Shown here piece by piece: positions 17,801 to 25,651 of a stretch of DNA of 64,000 nucleotides. The DNA lies in assembly GCF_036014195.1 (NCBI RefSeq), contig NZ_CP107918.1, forward strand, positions 3,968,001-4,032,000. Direction: 5' to 3'. A model generated the notes under the pieces. That model was not told the origin of the DNA and ran no database searches. It saw nothing but the letters and a program-made list of their open reading frames with translations. This DNA is from Streptomyces sp. NBC_00442 (lineage in GTDB: Bacteria; Actinomycetota; Actinomycetes; Streptomycetales; Streptomycetaceae). A program made the position numbers and the translations under genes. Position 1 is the first letter of the stretch. Each line of letters begins with the position of its first letter.

Positions 17801-18017
17801 CACCTCGGGCGTACGGCTGCTCGCGCTCGCCGAGCGGATGCGGGTGCACCGGGACTTCCCGACGATGTCCGCGGCGCGGGCCCGGCAGTCCGCCGTGGAC
17901 GCCGACGGGGCGGCGTACACCGACGCGGTGTCGGAGTACGCCGCCCTGGGGCGCGACGAGTTGGAGGGGGCCGCCGCGCTGGTGCTGCGCGGCATCAGCG
18001 CTGCGGGTCGCGGTTGA
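14859..18017 (+). CDS. SARP-type regulator with NTPase and TPR regions (AfsR-like)
   Basis: This large 1052-aa transcriptional activator has AfsR/BTAD architecture. Residues 1-85 form an OmpR-like winged helix (LRGLLALLAEDL, GKAVQVLVSRVRAQLG). Residues 95-250 form the bacterial transcriptional activation domain, ending TRFDTYRRALRDELGADPG. Residues 265-520 are a STAND/NB-ARC-type NTPase with Walker A GPGGLGKT at 281-288, Walker B LLVLDNCEH near 355, and LATSRAPLGL. The remaining 500 residues are helical and TPR-like. Such proteins usually switch on antibiotic or morphological genes. The neighbouring convergent ABC exporter is a possible target. GTG 14859 may be leaderless. The last 23 bp overlap the 3' end of the permease gene. 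Confidence 0.9.
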   Translation: MTTELTLLTRVAYRGQEVTAPRLRGLLALLAEDLRAGCSTGRLVEGLWTEELPERPGKAVQVLVSRVRAQLGSEVIASTPAGYRLALADDQVDSSALLLHAAASEARAGAGEHEEALAEAEAGLALWDGAVDSAAGEDLHDPVAALRLARSAAHAGLERSRALALARLGRRADALRPLARLARELPRDEEVLAELLRCEAATTGPAAALTRFDTYRRALRDELGADPGGELTSVHQELLRGEAPLVRHGVLHEPNPLLGRDDDVAALTRLLRTARVATVVGPGGLGKTRLAHAVGREAEQRVVHFVPLAGVTSDDDVVTEVASVLGAGPVRGLPGPAGLVAGIAGALGPGPALLVLDNCEHVIGGAAELVRALVARSKELRVLATSRAPLGLTSESVYALSELGLVSTVELFRQRARAARPDAELEERAVQELCRQLDGLPLAVELAAARVRVLSVPEIARRLGDRFALLRGGGRDVPERHRTLRAVVEWSWNLLDADAQAALHVLSVFPGGFREDAAEHVLGDEALFLLEQLADQSLIKAADTASGVRFHMLETVREFSAARRAEAGQEEAVTDRFLAWARDFGRGHHDALFSPDSLRSWELTRIEQDNLFLALRHALARDDRPTLAGLTAVLASLWATDSNYSRLTGLAADTAGPLSHFRPGPDDIEPARSAAVVCTLSLFMGYGPHAVRQLVTLRRLPPAEPDTLMRALDTVLRALPEVHPPHYTRLRELCESGTPLLAGVAECFASYVWEYERDVDRALESARRALDALIALGNPATEMLAHGRISELCLQTERGEEAYRHLLASMDVLERTGDWADAAGWYDAAGVRWALVLACLQRGEIDEAERWLELAALEKPPEPAQVFSAELGSRAEIALLRGLTEVGLGLWRQAVAQLREADALYPDDPFVGTWSMQIQSTAVAAHARHGRLELVAEQAGELCARTQELLSRPREEGSPAELPVSGTMLLAIGLAELARGNTSGVRLLALAERMRVHRDFPTMSAARARQSAVDADGAAYTDAVSEYAALGRDELEGAAALVLRGISAAGRG

Positions 18018-18789
18018 ACTTGGCCTTCGACCAGAAGTAGCCGAGGACGGTGAGGCCGACGGCCCAGGCGATGGCGAGCCAGCCGTTGTTGCCGATCTCC
18101 GTGCCGAGCAGCAGGCCGCGCAGGGTCTCGATGGCCGGGGTGAACGGCTGGTACTGGGCGATCGGCTGGAACCAGCCCGGCATGGAGTGGAGCGGCACGA
18201 ACGCGCTGGACAGCAGCGGCAGCAGGATCAGCGGCATCGCGTTGTTGCTGGCCGCTTCGGCGTTCGGGCTGATCAGGCCCATGCCGACGGCGATCCAGGT
18301 GAGGGAGAGGGCGAACAGCACGAGCAGTCCGAACGCCGCGAACCATTCGATGACGGTGGCATCGGTGGAACGGAAGCCGATGGCCACGCCGACGGCGCCG
18401 ACGAACACCACGCTGAGGATCGACTGCAGCACGCTGCCGATGACATGTCCGACGATCACCGAACCGCGGTGGATGGCCATGGTGCGGAAGCGGGCGATGA
18501 TGCCCTCGGTCATGTCGTTGGAGACGGAGATCGCGGTGCCGACGACGGTGGAGCCGATGGTCATCAGGAGCAGACCGGGGACGATGTAGGCGATGTACCG
18601 GGCGCGGTCGGGAGTGCCGCCGCCGATGCCCACGCTCATGGTGTCGCCGAAGATGTAGACGAAGAGCAGCAGCAGCATGATCGGCGTGAGCAGCAGGTTG
18701 AGGGTGAGCGAGGGGTAGCGCCTGGCGTGCAGCAGGTTGCGGCGCAGCATGGTCGAGGAGTCGCGCAGGGCGAGGGACAGAGAGCTCAT
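17995..18789 (-). CDS. ABC-2 type permease (DrrB-like)
   Basis: This 264-aa membrane protein of the daunorubicin-resistance type ABC-2 family has about six transmembrane helices (NLLLTPIMLLLLFVYIFG, IVPGLLLMTIGSTVVGTAI, SILSVVFVGAVGVAIGF, LLVLFALSLTWIAVGMGL, MPLILLPLLSSAFVPL, WLAIAWAVGLTVLGYF). The loop NDMTEGIIARFRTMAIHR is characteristic of DrrB. The start at ATG 18789 overlaps the ATPase stop as ATGA, so translation is coupled. The protein forms the membrane half of an exporter, probably of a hydrophobic metabolite. Its stop lies inside the convergent SARP gene, a 23-bp tail-to-tail overlap. Confidence 0.92.
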   Translation of the reverse strand: MSSLSLALRDSSTMLRRNLLHARRYPSLTLNLLLTPIMLLLLFVYIFGDTMSVGIGGGTPDRARYIAYIVPGLLLMTIGSTVVGTAISVSNDMTEGIIARFRTMAIHRGSVIVGHVIGSVLQSILSVVFVGAVGVAIGFRSTDATVIEWFAAFGLLVLFALSLTWIAVGMGLISPNAEAASNNAMPLILLPLLSSAFVPLHSMPGWFQPIAQYQPFTPAIETLRGLLLGTEIGNNGWLAIAWAVGLTVLGYFWSKAKFNRDPQR

Positions 18790-19796
18790 CGGACGGTCTC
18801 CTTCTGGGTGGCGGCGGCCTGGGCGGCACCGGTGACGGGGTGGGCGGTGAGGGCGAAGAACACGTCGTCGAGGTCGGGGGTGTGCACGGTCAGCTCGTCG
18901 GCCTCGATGGCGGCGGCGTCGAGCCAGTCGAGGATGGCGCGCAGTTCGCGCTGGCTGCCGCCGCTCGGGATCTGCAGGGACAGCGACGCGTCGTCGCGGG
19001 TCGCCTCGCGCAGGCCGGCGGCCGCGTTCTCGTATGCCAGCGGGTCGGTGAAGCGGAGCCGGACGTGGCCGCCGGGTACGAGCCGCTTGAGTTCGCTCGC
19101 GGTGCCCTGGGCGACGAGCTTGCCGCCGTTCAACACGGCGATGCGGTCGGCGAGTTCGTCGGCCTCCTCCAGGTACTGCGTGGTGAGGAAGACGGTCACG
19201 CCGTCGGTGACGAGACCGCGGATGATGTTCCACATGGTGTGCCGGCTGCGCGGGTCGAGGCCCGTGGTCGGCTCGTCGAGGAAGATGATCCTGGGGCTGC
19301 CGACCAGGGTCATGGCGATGTCGAGCCGCCGGCGCATGCCGCCGGAGTAGGTGGAGGCGGGCTTCTTCGCCGCCTCGGTCAGGTCGAACCGTTCGAGCAG
19401 GTCGGCGGCGACCCTGCGGCCCTCGGGCCGGGGCAGGTGGTGCAGGTCCGCCATGAGGAGCATGTTCTCCTCGCCGGTGATCAGGTTGTCGACCGCCGAG
19501 AACTGGCCGGTGACCCCGATCGCGGCGCGCACCGCCTGGGCGTCGGAGGGCAGGTCGTGCCCGGCGATCCGGATCTCGCCGGCGTCGGCGCGGATCAGGG
19601 TGGAGAGGATCTGCACGGCGGTGGTCTTGCCCGCGCCGTTGGGTCCGAGGAGCGAGAAGACGGTGCCGGCCGGCACCTGCAGGTCGATGCCGTCGAGGAC
19701 GGTCTTGTCGCCGTAGGCCTTGCGCAGTCCGGTGGCCGCGATGGCGAGCTCGGGGGTTGTTGGCGCCGTTGTCGTCGTGCCGGTCGTTGTCGTCAT
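18786..19796 (-). CDS. ABC transporter ATP-binding protein (DrrA-like)
   Basis: This 336-aa ATPase subunit of the exporter has Walker A GPNGAGKTT at about residues 54-62, the Q-loop region VTGQFSAVDNLITGEENM, signature YSGGMRRRLDIA, Walker B IIFLDEPTTGLDP and the downstream TTQYLEEADELAD. The extra C-terminal domain ending in TPDLDDVFFALT is typical of DrrA-type drug-export ATPases. The N-terminus is a low-complexity Thr tract. It is coupled to the permease by an ATGA overlap. Two-component exporters of this type confer self-resistance or export natural products. Confidence 0.94.
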   Translation of the reverse strand: MTTTTGTTTTAPTTPELAIAATGLRKAYGDKTVLDGIDLQVPAGTVFSLLGPNGAGKTTAVQILSTLIRADAGEIRIAGHDLPSDAQAVRAAIGVTGQFSAVDNLITGEENMLLMADLHHLPRPEGRRVAADLLERFDLTEAAKKPASTYSGGMRRRLDIAMTLVGSPRIIFLDEPTTGLDPRSRHTMWNIIRGLVTDGVTVFLTTQYLEEADELADRIAVLNGGKLVAQGTASELKRLVPGGHVRLRFTDPLAYENAAAGLREATRDDASLSLQIPSGGSQRELRAILDWLDAAAIEADELTVHTPDLDDVFFALTAHPVTGAAQAAATQKETVR

Positions 19797-19879
19797 GCGG
19801 CAGAGCTTGGGGGGGAGTGGGTTCAGCGGGGTTTCAGGGTGGTTTCAGGGTGGGCCGCGGCTCGTGCCCCGGCGGGATC

Positions 19880-20140
19880 CGCGCCGTTCCCCGCGCCCCT
19901 GAAACTCTGCCTTCGGCTGCGGACCGTGCTCGCTTCTCGCGCCGTTCCCCGCGCCCCTGAAACTCTGCCTTCGGCTGCGGACCGTGCTCGCTTCTCGCGC
20001 CGTTCCCCGCGCCCCTGAAACCCTGCCTTCGGCTGCGGACCGTGCTCGCTTCTCGCGCAGTTCCCCGCGCCCCTGAAACTCTGCCTTCGTGTGCGGACCG
20101 TGCCCGCTTCTCGCGCAGTTCCCCGTGCCCCTTGCAGGTG
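19880..20140 (-). repeat. 58-bp tandem repeat array, four full units and a partial
   Basis: Units start with CGCGC(C/A)GTTCCCCGCGCCCC at 19880, 19938, 19996, 20054 and 20112, exactly 58 bp apart; the last is truncated. Units are nearly identical, differing at a few positions such as GCCG/GCAG in the head. It is the reverse-complement orientation of the family at 1609 and 13137. The array lies between the DrrA start and the molybdate-binding protein gene, in the upstream region of the exporter operon. There are no spacers, so it is not a CRISPR array. Confidence 0.92.
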
Positions 20141-20228
20141 ACCCGGTGTGTCGAGCGGTCGCGCCCGTCGCGGCGGGGCACCCGGAGTCAACCGGCCGCC
20201 CGCCGCGGAGGCGGGTTCGCCGGGTGGG

Positions 20229-20648
20229 TCAGCGGGTGGCGAGGGAGATTTCGGTCGACTTGATCAGGGCCACTACGGACGTGCCCGCCGTGAGGGCGAG
20301 GTCGGCCACCGCGTCCTTCGTGATCGCCGCGGTCAGCTCGCCCCCCTCGATTCCGACCTTCACGGAGGCCATCGCCCCACCGGTGGCGACGTCGGCGACC
20401 GTGCCCGCGAGCTGGTTGCGGATGGACAGGCCCTGGACGGGGCCGGTGGCCAGCGAGACCTCGGTCGACTTGATGAGGGTCTTGACCGCGGAGCCCTCGG
20501 CGAGACCCAGCTCCTTGACGGCCTCAAGGGTGATCGCCGCGGTGATGTCCTGGCCGCCGTCGAGGCGTACCTTGACGGTCGCCATGACCTCGCCCGGGGT
20601 GACCGAGGTGACGGTGCCGGCGATCTGGTTGCGGATGCTCAGGCTCAT
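20229..20648 (-). CDS. Two-domain TOBE/Mop molybdate-binding protein
   Basis: This small 139-aa cytoplasmic protein has two tandem Mop-type TOBE domains: SIRNQIAGTVTSVTPGEVMA at residues 3-22 and SIRNQLAGTVADVATGGAMA at about 74-93. Each ends in a LIKSTEVSLA-like strand. Di-Mop proteins (molbindin, ModG) bind molybdate or tungstate and buffer it for molybdopterin enzymes. A molybdenum enzyme, xanthine dehydrogenase, is encoded 13 kb away. The start at ATG 20648 fits the first domain; the frame stays open to 20762 without homology. No molybdate transporter is adjacent. Confidence 0.9.
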   Translation of the reverse strand: MSLSIRNQIAGTVTSVTPGEVMATVKVRLDGGQDITAAITLEAVKELGLAEGSAVKTLIKSTEVSLATGPVQGLSIRNQLAGTVADVATGGAMASVKVGIEGGELTAAITKDAVADLALTAGTSVVALIKSTEISLATR

Positions 20649-20790
20649 GGAGAAACGCCTCACGTAGTGGTTCCGTTTTGTCAGGCTTTGGCCTGCGACC
20701 CTCCCCACGTTAGCGGTCGTGGACGCGGCCGCTCGGGACCGTGTCGCATGCGCCATCCACACGCCGCGCTACGGCTCGCAGGTGCCCCGA

Positions 20791-20812
20791 GGTTCCCCCC
20801 GGTCGGGGGACC
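20791..20812. terminator. Possible terminator after the racemase-like operon
   Basis: GGTTCCCCCC, then GGTC, then GGGGGACC forms a short G/C hairpin with one bulge, just 3' of the reverse-strand gene ending at 20820. Confidence 0.4.
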
Positions 20813-20819
20813 GCGGGGA

Positions 20820-21932
20820 TCACAGGGCGAGCCATTGCGTCGACGTGGTCACCTCGTCGAGGACGTCGGGCAGCGGCGCGACGCCCAGACCCGGGCCGGC
20901 CGGCACGGAGAGGTGTCCGTCGGCGAGGACGAACGGCTCGGTGATGTCGGTGGCGAAGTAGCGGCGGGAGGCGGAGGTGTCGCCGGGGAGGGTGAAGCCG
21001 GGGAGCGCCGCGAGGGCGACGTTGGCGGCGCGGCCGATGCCGGTCTCCAGCATGCCGCCGCACCAGACAGGGACGCCGTGCGCGCGGGCGAGGTCGTGGA
21101 TGCGGCGGGCCTCCAGATAGCCGCCCACGCGGGCCGGCTTGATGTTGATGACCGAGCACGCGCCGAGCGAGATCGCGGCCGCCGCGTGCGCCGCCGACTC
21201 GATGGACTCGTCCAGGCAGATCGGCGTGCGCAGGAGCCGTGCGAGCTGCGCGTGCTGGACGAAGTCGTCGTTGGCCAGCGGCTGTTCGAGCAGCAGCAGG
21301 CCGAAGTCGTCGAGTTTGGCGAGGTGCTGGGCGTCGACCAGGGTGTAGGCCGCGTTGGCGTCGACCTGGAGCAGCAGGTCGTCCCCGAAGCGTTCGCGTA
21401 CCGCGCGGACGGGTTCGACGTCCCAGCCGGGCTCGATCTTCAGCTTGATCCGCACATAGCCCTCGGCCACATAGCCCTCGACGGCGTCCAGGAGCTCGGG
21501 GACGGAGTCCATGATGCCCACCGAGACCCCGCACGGCACCCGGTCGCGCGCGGCGCCGAGAAAGGACCCGAACGAGTCGCCGGTGGCGCGCAGCTGGGCG
21601 TCGAGGACGGCGCTCTCCAGGGCGGACTTCGCCATGTGGTGCCCGGTGAAGGGTGCGAGTGCGCGGCCCACGGCGGCGGCGTCCGCCCCCTTCCTCGGCA
21701 GCGCGGGGACGAGGAACCTGCGCAGCACGTCCTGGGCCCCGTCGACGTACTCGGAGCAGTAGCGGGGTTCGGACATGGCGGCGCATTCGGCCCAGCCCTC
21801 CCCGTCCGCGGTGACGACCCGCACGAGCAGTACGTCGCGCGCCGTCTCGACGCCGAAGGACGTACGGAACGGCGCGACGAGCGGCATCGCGATCCGGCGC
21901 AGTTCGACGCCGGAGATCTTCGACATGGTCAC
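20820..21932 (-). CDS. Enolase-superfamily N-succinylamino acid racemase / o-succinylbenzoate synthase-like enzyme
   Basis: This 370-aa protein is of the muconate-lactonising subgroup (MenC/NSAR). Catalytic features are visible: the KxK motif in RIKLKIEPG, metal ligands in VDANAAYT, LLLEQPL and CLDESI, and the second catalytic Lys in INIKPARVGG. WCGGMLETGIGRAANVALAALPGF is typical of NSAR/OSBS enzymes. The partner genes are a GNAT acyltransferase and an M20 deacylase, not menaquinone genes. This argues for racemisation of N-succinylamino acids rather than a MenC role. GTG 21932 is chosen because it overlaps the GNAT stop (GTGA) and has AGGAG 6-7 nt upstream; ATG 21926 is the alternative. Confidence 0.87.
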   Translation of the reverse strand: MTMSKISGVELRRIAMPLVAPFRTSFGVETARDVLLVRVVTADGEGWAECAAMSEPRYCSEYVDGAQDVLRRFLVPALPRKGADAAAVGRALAPFTGHHMAKSALESAVLDAQLRATGDSFGSFLGAARDRVPCGVSVGIMDSVPELLDAVEGYVAEGYVRIKLKIEPGWDVEPVRAVRERFGDDLLLQVDANAAYTLVDAQHLAKLDDFGLLLLEQPLANDDFVQHAQLARLLRTPICLDESIESAAHAAAAISLGACSVINIKPARVGGYLEARRIHDLARAHGVPVWCGGMLETGIGRAANVALAALPGFTLPGDTSASRRYFATDITEPFVLADGHLSVPAGPGLGVAPLPDVLDEVTTSTQWLAL

Positions 21933-22738
21933 GGGGTGCTCCTGGTGGGCGTGGCGGTGGGGCTGGGCGCGGGAGTGGTGCGGCGGACCACATAGCTGCG
22001 CCGGTCGTGGAGGCCGAGCACATGGGCGCCCTCGGCGAGTAGGCTGCCCAGCGAGCCACGTACGGCGTGCCGCCAGGCATGAGCGGCCGCGGTGTCGGTG
22101 CGGCGCAGCGCCTCGATGTCGTCGGGCAGGTCGATGAGAACGAACTCGGCGTCGGTGACGGCATGTTCGGGCCGGCCGTCGCGGTCGCGGACGGCGTGGG
22201 CGGCGCCGGCGGGCCGGGGGACACCGGCCTCGCCGTGGGCGGTCGGCGGGCCGGACAGGTCCCAGGCGGCGAGGACCCGGTCGGACTCGTCGCCGCCGTT
22301 GATGGCGTCGTCCATCGCACCGTAGAAGGAGCGCAGGTACTCCTCGGGGCGGGCGCCGAGTTTGGTGAGGTTGAAGTGGGCGTTGCGGCGGACGAGGGGG
22401 TCGTAGGTCCAGGTGATGCGTTTCAGGCCGCGGAGCAGCGCCCACTGGCGCTGATGCAGTTTGAGGGCGAGGCCCGCGCCCCGGCCGGGCAGCGCGCCCG
22501 TGATGTGGGAGTGCAGGGTGGTGCCCAGGGGTTCGCCGAAGAACGCGACGGACGCCCCCACGAGCCGGCCGCCGTCATAGGCGCCCGCCACATAGTTCCC
22601 GGCGTGGGACAGCGCGCGCATGATCTCCGCGGACATCGGCGCCTGGTCCGGTGAGGTGCCCCAGATGTCGGCGTACAGCAGGCTGACGGAGTCGAACTCC
22701 GCCGTGCTGTGCAGTTCGCGCACCTCGGGCCCGCTCAC
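21929..22738 (-). CDS. GNAT-family acyltransferase of the racemase operon
   Basis: The 269-aa product has a GNAT fold. YVAGAYDGGRLVGASVAFFG is followed by the acyl-CoA-binding loop PGRGAGLALKLHQRQWAL and TWTYDPLVRRNAHFNLTKLGA, which resembles GNATs encoded beside NSAR genes. In the G. kaustophilus pathway the equivalent enzyme succinylates D-amino acids; that role is inferred here from context. GTG 22738 overlaps the M20 stop codon (GTGA), and its own TGA overlaps the next GTG, so the three genes are tightly coupled. The last 25 residues are Pro/Thr/Ser-rich and probably disordered. Confidence 0.85.
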   Translation of the reverse strand: MSGPEVRELHSTAEFDSVSLLYADIWGTSPDQAPMSAEIMRALSHAGNYVAGAYDGGRLVGASVAFFGEPLGTTLHSHITGALPGRGAGLALKLHQRQWALLRGLKRITWTYDPLVRRNAHFNLTKLGARPEEYLRSFYGAMDDAINGGDESDRVLAAWDLSGPPTAHGEAGVPRPAGAAHAVRDRDGRPEHAVTDAEFVLIDLPDDIEALRRTDTAAAHAWRHAVRGSLGSLLAEGAHVLGLHDRRSYVVRRTTPAPSPTATPTRSTP

Positions 22739-23892
22739 AGGAGCGCTCCGACCAGGTCGGCCAGGAACTGGGTGCGGGGCGCCATGGCGTCGGTCATCAC
22801 ATGTTCGTGGTCGGCGTGGGCGCCGTCGCCCACGGCGCCGAGCCCGTCGAGGGTGGGGCACCCCGCGCCGGCGGTGTAGTTGCCGTCGGACGCGCCGCCG
22901 ACCGCCGCTTCCCCGAGGACGCCGAGCCCCGAGCGGGCGGCCACGTCGCGGGCGAGCGCGAACAGGTCGCGGGAGCTCTCGGCGTCCAGGGGCGGGCGGT
23001 TGGGCCCGCCGTCCACGACAAGACGGGCACCCGGGTGGCGGGGCGCGAGGGCACGCATCAGTTCGTCGACCGTCCGCTGCGCCGCCGGCGTGGGGACGCG
23101 TACGTCGACGCTGAGGTCCGCGCGCGCCGGAACGGTGTTGGTGGTGGTGCCGGCCGAGATGACGGTGGGGGTGATCGTGGTGCCGGGCCCTGTGCGGGAG
23201 GCGACCGTGGCGCTCATGTCCTCCAACGCGAGGAGGTGGTGGGCGAGTTCCGTGGCGGCGTTGACGCCCTTCTCGGGTTCGAGCCCGGCGTGGGCGGCGC
23301 GGCCGTGGACGGTGAGCTGGTAGTGGGAGACGCCCTTGCGGACGGTCTTGAGCGCGCCCCCGGCGGCCGACGCCTCCAGGACCAGCGCGGCGCGGCAGGC
23401 ACGCGCCGTCTCCTCGATGAGTTCGCGCGAGCTGTCCGAGCCGACCTCCTCGTCGCCGGTGACCAGGACGCAGATCCCGTCGAGCGACGGCAGCAGGGCC
23501 AGCGCGTGGAACATCTGGATCAGGCCCGCCTTCATGTCGAAGACACCGGGCCCGCGGGCCACGCCCCGGTGGACCGAGAAGGGGCGCGTCGCGAGGGAGC
23601 CCATCGGCCACACCGTGTCGTGGTGGCCGAGCAGCAGGACGCGCGGGGTGCCGAAGCTCCATCGCAGATGGGTCACGCCGTCGTGCACCAGGGTCTGCGG
23701 CCGGGCCCCGAGCAGCCGGGCGCCCAGCCCGGCCACGACCTGCGCGCTGCGTGCCACGGCCGCGAGGTCGGCGGAGTACGACTCGCACGTCACGAGGGTT
23801 TCGAGGTCGCCGAGCATGGTGTCGAGGGAGGGCGGCGCGAGGCGGGACGAGGGGCGGCGGGACGCGGGGCGGGATGCGGGATCGGCCGACAC
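22735..23892 (-). CDS. M20-family metallopeptidase / N-acyl amino acid deacylase
   Basis: This 385-aa zinc hydrolase belongs to the carboxypeptidase G2/ArgE/DapE family. Metal ligands and catalytic residues appear in LLGHHDTVWPMG (His, Asp), GPGVFDMKAG (bridging Asp) and VTGDEEVGSDSS (catalytic Glu, metal Glu); the last His is in the C-terminal HADHEHV. The dimerisation lid (SHYQLTVHGRAAHAGLEPEKGVNAATEL) is intact. In this operon it probably removes the N-acyl group from the L-enantiomer after racemisation. The start at ATG 23892 lies 112 nt after the PucR stop. The product is predicted to be cytoplasmic. Confidence 0.9.
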   Translation of the reverse strand: MSADPASRPASRRPSSRLAPPSLDTMLGDLETLVTCESYSADLAAVARSAQVVAGLGARLLGARPQTLVHDGVTHLRWSFGTPRVLLLGHHDTVWPMGSLATRPFSVHRGVARGPGVFDMKAGLIQMFHALALLPSLDGICVLVTGDEEVGSDSSRELIEETARACRAALVLEASAAGGALKTVRKGVSHYQLTVHGRAAHAGLEPEKGVNAATELAHHLLALEDMSATVASRTGPGTTITPTVISAGTTTNTVPARADLSVDVRVPTPAAQRTVDELMRALAPRHPGARLVVDGGPNRPPLDAESSRDLFALARDVAARSGLGVLGEAAVGGASDGNYTAGAGCPTLDGLGAVGDGAHADHEHVMTDAMAPRTQFLADLVGALL

Positions 23893-24004
23893 GGGGGAGT
23901 CCTCCAGGGGTGGGTTACCGCCACGCTAAGCAGACCGCCACCGGCGGAGTTGGTGCGCGGGCCACGGCTTCGCGCGCGGATTCGTACCGCGGGACGAAGG
24001 GGCG

Positions 24005-25651
24005 TCAGACCTCGCCGTCGTACAGGCCCATCAGCCGCAGCTCCAGCATCGCGGCGAACCGCGCGGCCGGGTCGCCCAGATCGATCCGGCCGACTTCGGC
24101 GACCCGGCGGATCCGGTAGCGGAAGGTGTTGGGGTGGACGAACACGCCGGCCGACGCGGCGATCACATCGCCGAACGCGTCGAGCCACGCCCGCAGTGTC
24201 TCGACGAGGTGGGCGTTGTGGCGGGCGTCGTACGCCGCCAACTGGGCGATGCCCGGCGAGAGTTCGTCGCGGTTGGCGATCGCGAGGTCGCGCATCTCGA
24301 TCAGGAGCGCGTCGATGTGGACGTCGCCGATCGCGGCGACCCGGCGGGGGGCGGAGCCGGCGAGCAGCACGCGCAGCGCGCGGTCCGCGTTGGTCCGTGA
24401 GCGGGCCAGGGCGGCGGGTTCGGGGGCGAGGGAGCCGATCCCGATGACGGCGCCGGTGCGGTCGCCGGTGCGCTCCAGGAAGTTCGACGCCACCTGGAGG
24501 GCACGTTCGCGCGCGGTCGCCGGGTCGTTCGCGACGGGGAAGAGCGCGTACGCCACGTCCCCGAGCAGCGCGACGGCGGAGCGCGGCCGCACCGCGGTGA
24601 GGTGGACGGCGAGCGCGCCGGCCAGGCGCTGGTGTTCGGCGGTGAGGCGGGCGTGGTCGGTGTCGGCGAGCGGTCGCAGGCCCAGCGCCATGACGAGCAC
24701 GGGCCCGTCGGCGAGCCCGAGCCGGCCGAGCGCGGCGACGGCTCCTGATCCGCCTTCGAGGGCGGTGGTCACGAGGTCGGCGCGGAGCCGGTGCTCGGCG
24801 TCGGTGCCGGCGCGCAGGCGCAGCATGTGCAGGGCGACCAGCTTGGCGGCCTCCCGGAACGCCGCCTCCCGTTCGGGGGTGAGCGGCTCGCGCACCGCGG
24901 CCCAGACCGAGCCGAGGACCTCGTCCCCGGCCCGCACCGCGATCGCCGCCCGGGGCAGCGCGACCTCGTCGCCCAGCGTGGGCGGCGGGATGTGGACCGG
25001 CCGGTCGCTGCGGTACAGCTCCCTGAAGACGCCGTCCTCCTCGTGGATGCGCAGATAGCGTTCGGGCACCCGGCGGGCCAGGATGCTGGCCACGCGGGCC
25101 GCGTCCGCCTCGTCCTGGCGGCCGGAGAACGCCAGGATGCGGGAGCGCCGGTCCTCGATGGTGACGGGTGCGTCGAGGAGGGTGGCGATCGCGTTGGCCA
25201 GCGCGAACAGGTCGCCCGACGGCACCCCGCCGAGCGTCTGCCCGCCGGCCTCCCCGACATCGTCTTCGGCGAGCAACGTCCGCAGCATGGCGGCCAGTTG
25301 GGCCCAGGATGCGCCCCGGGTGAGGGCGAGCAGCGCGATGCCGGAGTCGGCGGCCGCCGCGGCCAGGGCGCCGTCGTCCTCGACGGGTCCGCGCACGACG
25401 AGCGCCGCGGCGCCCAGACGCCCGAGTTCGCCGAGCAGCCGGCGGATGCCGTCGACGCCGTGCACCCCGACCCCGAGCACGATGGCCCGCTCCGGACAGT
25501 GCTGCTCGTCGTGCGGATCGTGGATGGCGACACCGCCGAGCTCGGCCGTGGCCGCGGGATCGCCGTGCAGCAGATCGAGGAGGGTGGGTCCGAGATCTTC
25601 GAGCACCCGGCTCAGGCTCCGGGCGGGGTGCGTCGACATGTGCCTGATCAT
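24005..25651 (-). CDS. PucR/CdaR-family transcriptional regulator
   Basis: This 548-aa regulator ends in the PucR-type helix-turn-helix VHPNTFRYRIRRVAEVGRIDLG at about residues 505-527. Upstream are a GGDEF-like GAF/diguanylate-type middle region and an N-terminal ligand-binding domain (VEDDGALAAAAADSGIALLALTRGASW). Such proteins activate catabolic operons for purines, amino acids or sugar acids. It lies just upstream of, and in line with, the M20-GNAT-racemase operon, and is divergent from the carbamoyltransferase cluster, so it could control either. An earlier ATG pair (MIRHM) begins the frame; starting at MSTHPAR is also plausible. Confidence 0.9.
   Translation of the reverse strand: MIRHMSTHPARSLSRVLEDLGPTLLDLLHGDPAATAELGGVAIHDPHDEQHCPERAIVLGVGVHGVDGIRRLLGELGRLGAAALVVRGPVEDDGALAAAAADSGIALLALTRGASWAQLAAMLRTLLAEDDVGEAGGQTLGGVPSGDLFALANAIATLLDAPVTIEDRRSRILAFSGRQDEADAARVASILARRVPERYLRIHEEDGVFRELYRSDRPVHIPPPTLGDEVALPRAAIAVRAGDEVLGSVWAAVREPLTPEREAAFREAAKLVALHMLRLRAGTDAEHRLRADLVTTALEGGSGAVAALGRLGLADGPVLVMALGLRPLADTDHARLTAEHQRLAGALAVHLTAVRPRSAVALLGDVAYALFPVANDPATARERALQVASNFLERTGDRTGAVIGIGSLAPEPAALARSRTNADRALRVLLAGSAPRRVAAIGDVHIDALLIEMRDLAIANRDELSPGIAQLAAYDARHNAHLVETLRAWLDAFGDVIAASAGVFVHPNTFRYRIRRVAEVGRIDLGDPAARFAAMLELRLMGLYDGEV

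Noticed and set aside
15336..17849. 837-codon reverse frame opposite the SARP gene
   Set aside because: No motifs; the forward frame has full winged helix, BTAD and NTPase signatures.
19880..20140. Possible CRISPR array
   Set aside because: Units abut without variable spacers and are 58 bp long; no cas genes lie nearby.
20820..21932. MenC for menaquinone synthesis
   Set aside because: No men genes are adjacent, while coupled GNAT and M20 genes match the N-succinylamino acid racemase pathway; MenC activity is not excluded.
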